Part shown: piece after piece, positions 62,567 through 64,000 of the stretch
How the letters are laid out: each line of letters opens with the position of its first letter
How positions within the stretch are numbered: the stretch's first letter is position 1
Assembly: GCF_002865605.1 (NCBI RefSeq)
Contig: NZ_CP025583.1
Span: 476,501 to 540,500 of the forward strand
Direction: 5' to 3'
Length of the DNA: 64,000 nt
Source of the DNA: Paracoccus jeotgali
GTDB lineage: Bacteria > Pseudomonadota > Alphaproteobacteria > Rhodobacterales > Rhodobacteraceae
Program-made: the position numbers and the translations under genes
Notes under the pieces: generated by a model
Told to the model about the DNA's origin: nothing
The model's input: only the letters and a program-made list of their open reading frames with translations
The model's database searches: none

Positions 62567-63592
62567 TCAGACGACCTCGATCCCTGCGCCGGGCAGGGCC
62601 TCGCCGATGATCGCCGCCTGCGGATGCAGCTTGCGGACGCGGGCCAGCACCTCGTCGACGGTCTCGGGATCGACCGCCAGCAGCAGCCCGCCCGAGGTCT
62701 GGGGGTCGGTCAGGATCGTGCGTTCCGCCTCGGTCACGTCGTCGGGCAGGCTTGTGTGTTCGCCCACCGCATCCCAGTTGCGCCCGCTGGCGCCGGTGCG
62801 ATGGCCGCTTTCGGCAAGTTCTGCGGCGCGGGCCAGCAGCGGCAGGGCGTCGCGGCGGATGCGCAGGCGCAGCCCCGCCCCCCGCGCCATTTCCATGCCG
62901 TGGCCCAAGACGCCAAAGCCGGTGACATCGGTGATCGCGTGGACATGGGGCAGGGTCGCCAGCTCGACCCCGATGCGGTTCAGCGTCGTGCAGCTTGCCA
63001 CCATCTCGGCCACGTCGCTGGGCGTCGCGGTGCCCTGCTTGATCGCGTTGGAATAGATGCCGACGCCAAGCGGCTTGGTCAGGATCAGCACATCGCCCGG
63101 CTTGGCGCCGGTGTTGCGCCGCACATCCTCGGGCGCGCAGAGACCGATGACGGCGAGGCCATAGATCGGCTCGGGGCTGTCGATGGAATGGCCGCCGGCG
63201 ATGGGGATGCCGGCCTCGGCGCAGATCTCGGCCCCACCGCCCAGGATGTCGCGGATGGTCTGGGCGGGCATCTTGGCGATCGGCATTCCAAGGATCGCCA
63301 GCGCCATGATCGGCCGCCCGCCCATCGCATAGATGTCGGAAATGGCGTTCGTCGCGGCGATCCGCCCGAAATCGCGGGCATCATCGACCATCGGCATGAA
63401 GAAATCCGTGGTCGCGATCACGCAGGTCTTCTCGTCCACCTGCCAGACCGCCGCATCGTCGGATTGCTCATTGCCGACCAGCAATTGCGGGATCGCCTGC
63501 GCAAGCGGTTGATCGGCCAGCAAATCGCGCAGCACCGCCGGTCCCAGTTTGCAGCCGCAACCGCCGCCATGCGCCAGATCCGTCAGTTTCAT
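62567..63592 (-). CDS. selD: Selenide, water dikinase
   Basis: A 341-residue enzyme that makes selenophosphate from selenide and ATP. The catalytic motif [10 protein letters not shown] has Cys12, Cys14 and Lys15, matching Cys17, Cys19 and Lys20 of E. coli SelD; it uses Cys rather than selenocysteine. [27 protein letters not shown] and [12 protein letters not shown] are conserved. It is divergent from the PPDK-like gene. No selA, selB or selU is in the window. Confidence 0.95.
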   Translation of the reverse strand: MKLTDLAHGGGCGCKLGPAVLRDLLADQPLAQAIPQLLVGNEQSDDAAVWQVDEKTCVIATTDFFMPMVDDARDFGRIAATNAISDIYAMGGRPIMALAILGMPIAKMPAQTIRDILGGGAEICAEAGIPIAGGHSIDSPEPIYGLAVIGLCAPEDVRRNTGAKPGDVLILTKPLGVGIYSNAIKQGTATPSDVAEMVASCTTLNRIGVELATLPHVHAITDVTGFGVLGHGMEMARGAGLRLRIRRDALPLLARAAELAESGHRTGASGRNWDAVGEHTSLPDDVTEAERTILTDPQTSGGLLLAVDPETVDEVLARVRKLHPQAAIIGEALPGAGIEVV

Positions 63593-63698
63593 GCCCGTCT
63601 CCTTTATTGCCGGGCCATCCTATCGGGCGCGAAACCGCAAGCTCAAGCGCTATCTCGCACTTGCAGCAAAGGCGCGGGCATGGCTAATCTGCCGCGAC

Positions 63699-64000
63699 AT
63701 GATACGCAGCATCGCCCCATCCGACATCGTCGCCATCGCACCCGATTCGGGGATCGACGCCGCTGTCCATGGCTGGCGGGCAAAATGCCTGCAACGTCTG
63801 GTGCGGATGGATCTGCCGGTGCCGCCGTCGCACGCGCTGGCGGCGGGCGCGGTGCGCGCCCTGGCGCAGGGCGCGGTGCTGGATCTGGACGTGCTGCGCG
63901 CGCTGTTTCAGGGCGGGACCGGGCTGCTCAGCGTCCGGCCGTCGGCGGTGAAGCCGGAATGGGGCGGGCCGGGGACGGTGCTGAATGTCGGCATCAACGA
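63699..64000 (+). CDS. PPDK-like protein, N-terminal part
   Basis: The first 100 codons of a gene cut by the window end. VHGWRAKCLQRLVRMDLPVPPSHAL and LSVRPSAVKPEWGGPGTVLNVGIN-type segments resemble the start of pyruvate phosphate dikinases and related PEP/pyruvate-binding proteins. The Gly-x-Arg and VRPS parts are the nucleotide-binding loops. It may be a true PPDK or a shorter paralogue; only the rest of the gene can tell. Confidence 0.65.
   Translation, partial: MIRSIAPSDIVAIAPDSGIDAAVHGWRAKCLQRLVRMDLPVPPSHALAAGAVRALAQGAVLDLDVLRALFQGGTGLLSVRPSAVKPEWGGPGTVLNVGIN

Overview
The window reads as chromosomal DNA of a Rhodobacterales alphaproteobacterium, most likely Paracoccus or a close relative. 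This rests on high GC content, a cytochrome cd1 nitrite reductase nearly identical to the Paracoccus family, a nirI/norCBQDEF/nnr denitrification cluster, cckA next to recA, a GTTC-N7-GTTC type LexA box and a fabA/fabB/fabI set. No species call was checked against a database.

Layout. 1-4.4 kb: housekeeping genes (end of rpsA, ihfB, a LapA-domain protein, trpF, a lipoprotein, a sufE homolog, a TauE/SafE permease). 4.4-17 kb: a denitrification block. nirS stands alone on the minus strand, divergent from nirI-nnrS-nirX, followed by norCBQDEF and the convergent regulator gene nnr. NNR-type boxes lie in the nirS/nirI gap and before norC. NirS reduces nitrite to NO, NorCB reduces NO to N2O, NirX probably flavinylates NirI, and Nnr senses NO. 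The d1-haem genes that usually follow nirS are not here. 17-22.4 kb: a small exported protein, ilvE, and a TRAP transporter operon ending in a UspA gene.

22.86-27.15 kb: a 4.3 kb genomic island in the 3' end of a tRNA-Glu gene, bounded by a 15-bp direct repeat. It carries a tyrosine integrase, a small excisionase-like protein, a putative regulator behind a large tandem palindrome, and the C-terminal remnant of a retron-type reverse transcriptase cut by an IS3-family element that is itself frameshifted. This is the most unusual part of the window.

27-49 kb: recJ, a MipA/OmpV protein, an ABC-F ATPase, ndk, fabD-fabG-acpP, a YgiB/YgiC-like pair, a frameshifted tetR gene, rsmB, cckA, a sulfotransferase, recA with its LexA box, a CsbD-like acidic protein, a YejA-like binding protein, a candidate small RNA at about 45.74-45.82 kb, 3-hydroxybutyrate dehydrogenase, an aminotransferase, sdhE and an LdtR-like MarR regulator. 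49-64 kb: gloA, thyA-folA, fabB-fabI-hydrolase, a second TRAP operon with a RidA gene lying between fabB and fabA, two unknown coupled genes, infC (apparently started at ATA), dut, a membrane-anchored MoeB-like protein, a lipoprotein, selD and the start of a PPDK-like gene.
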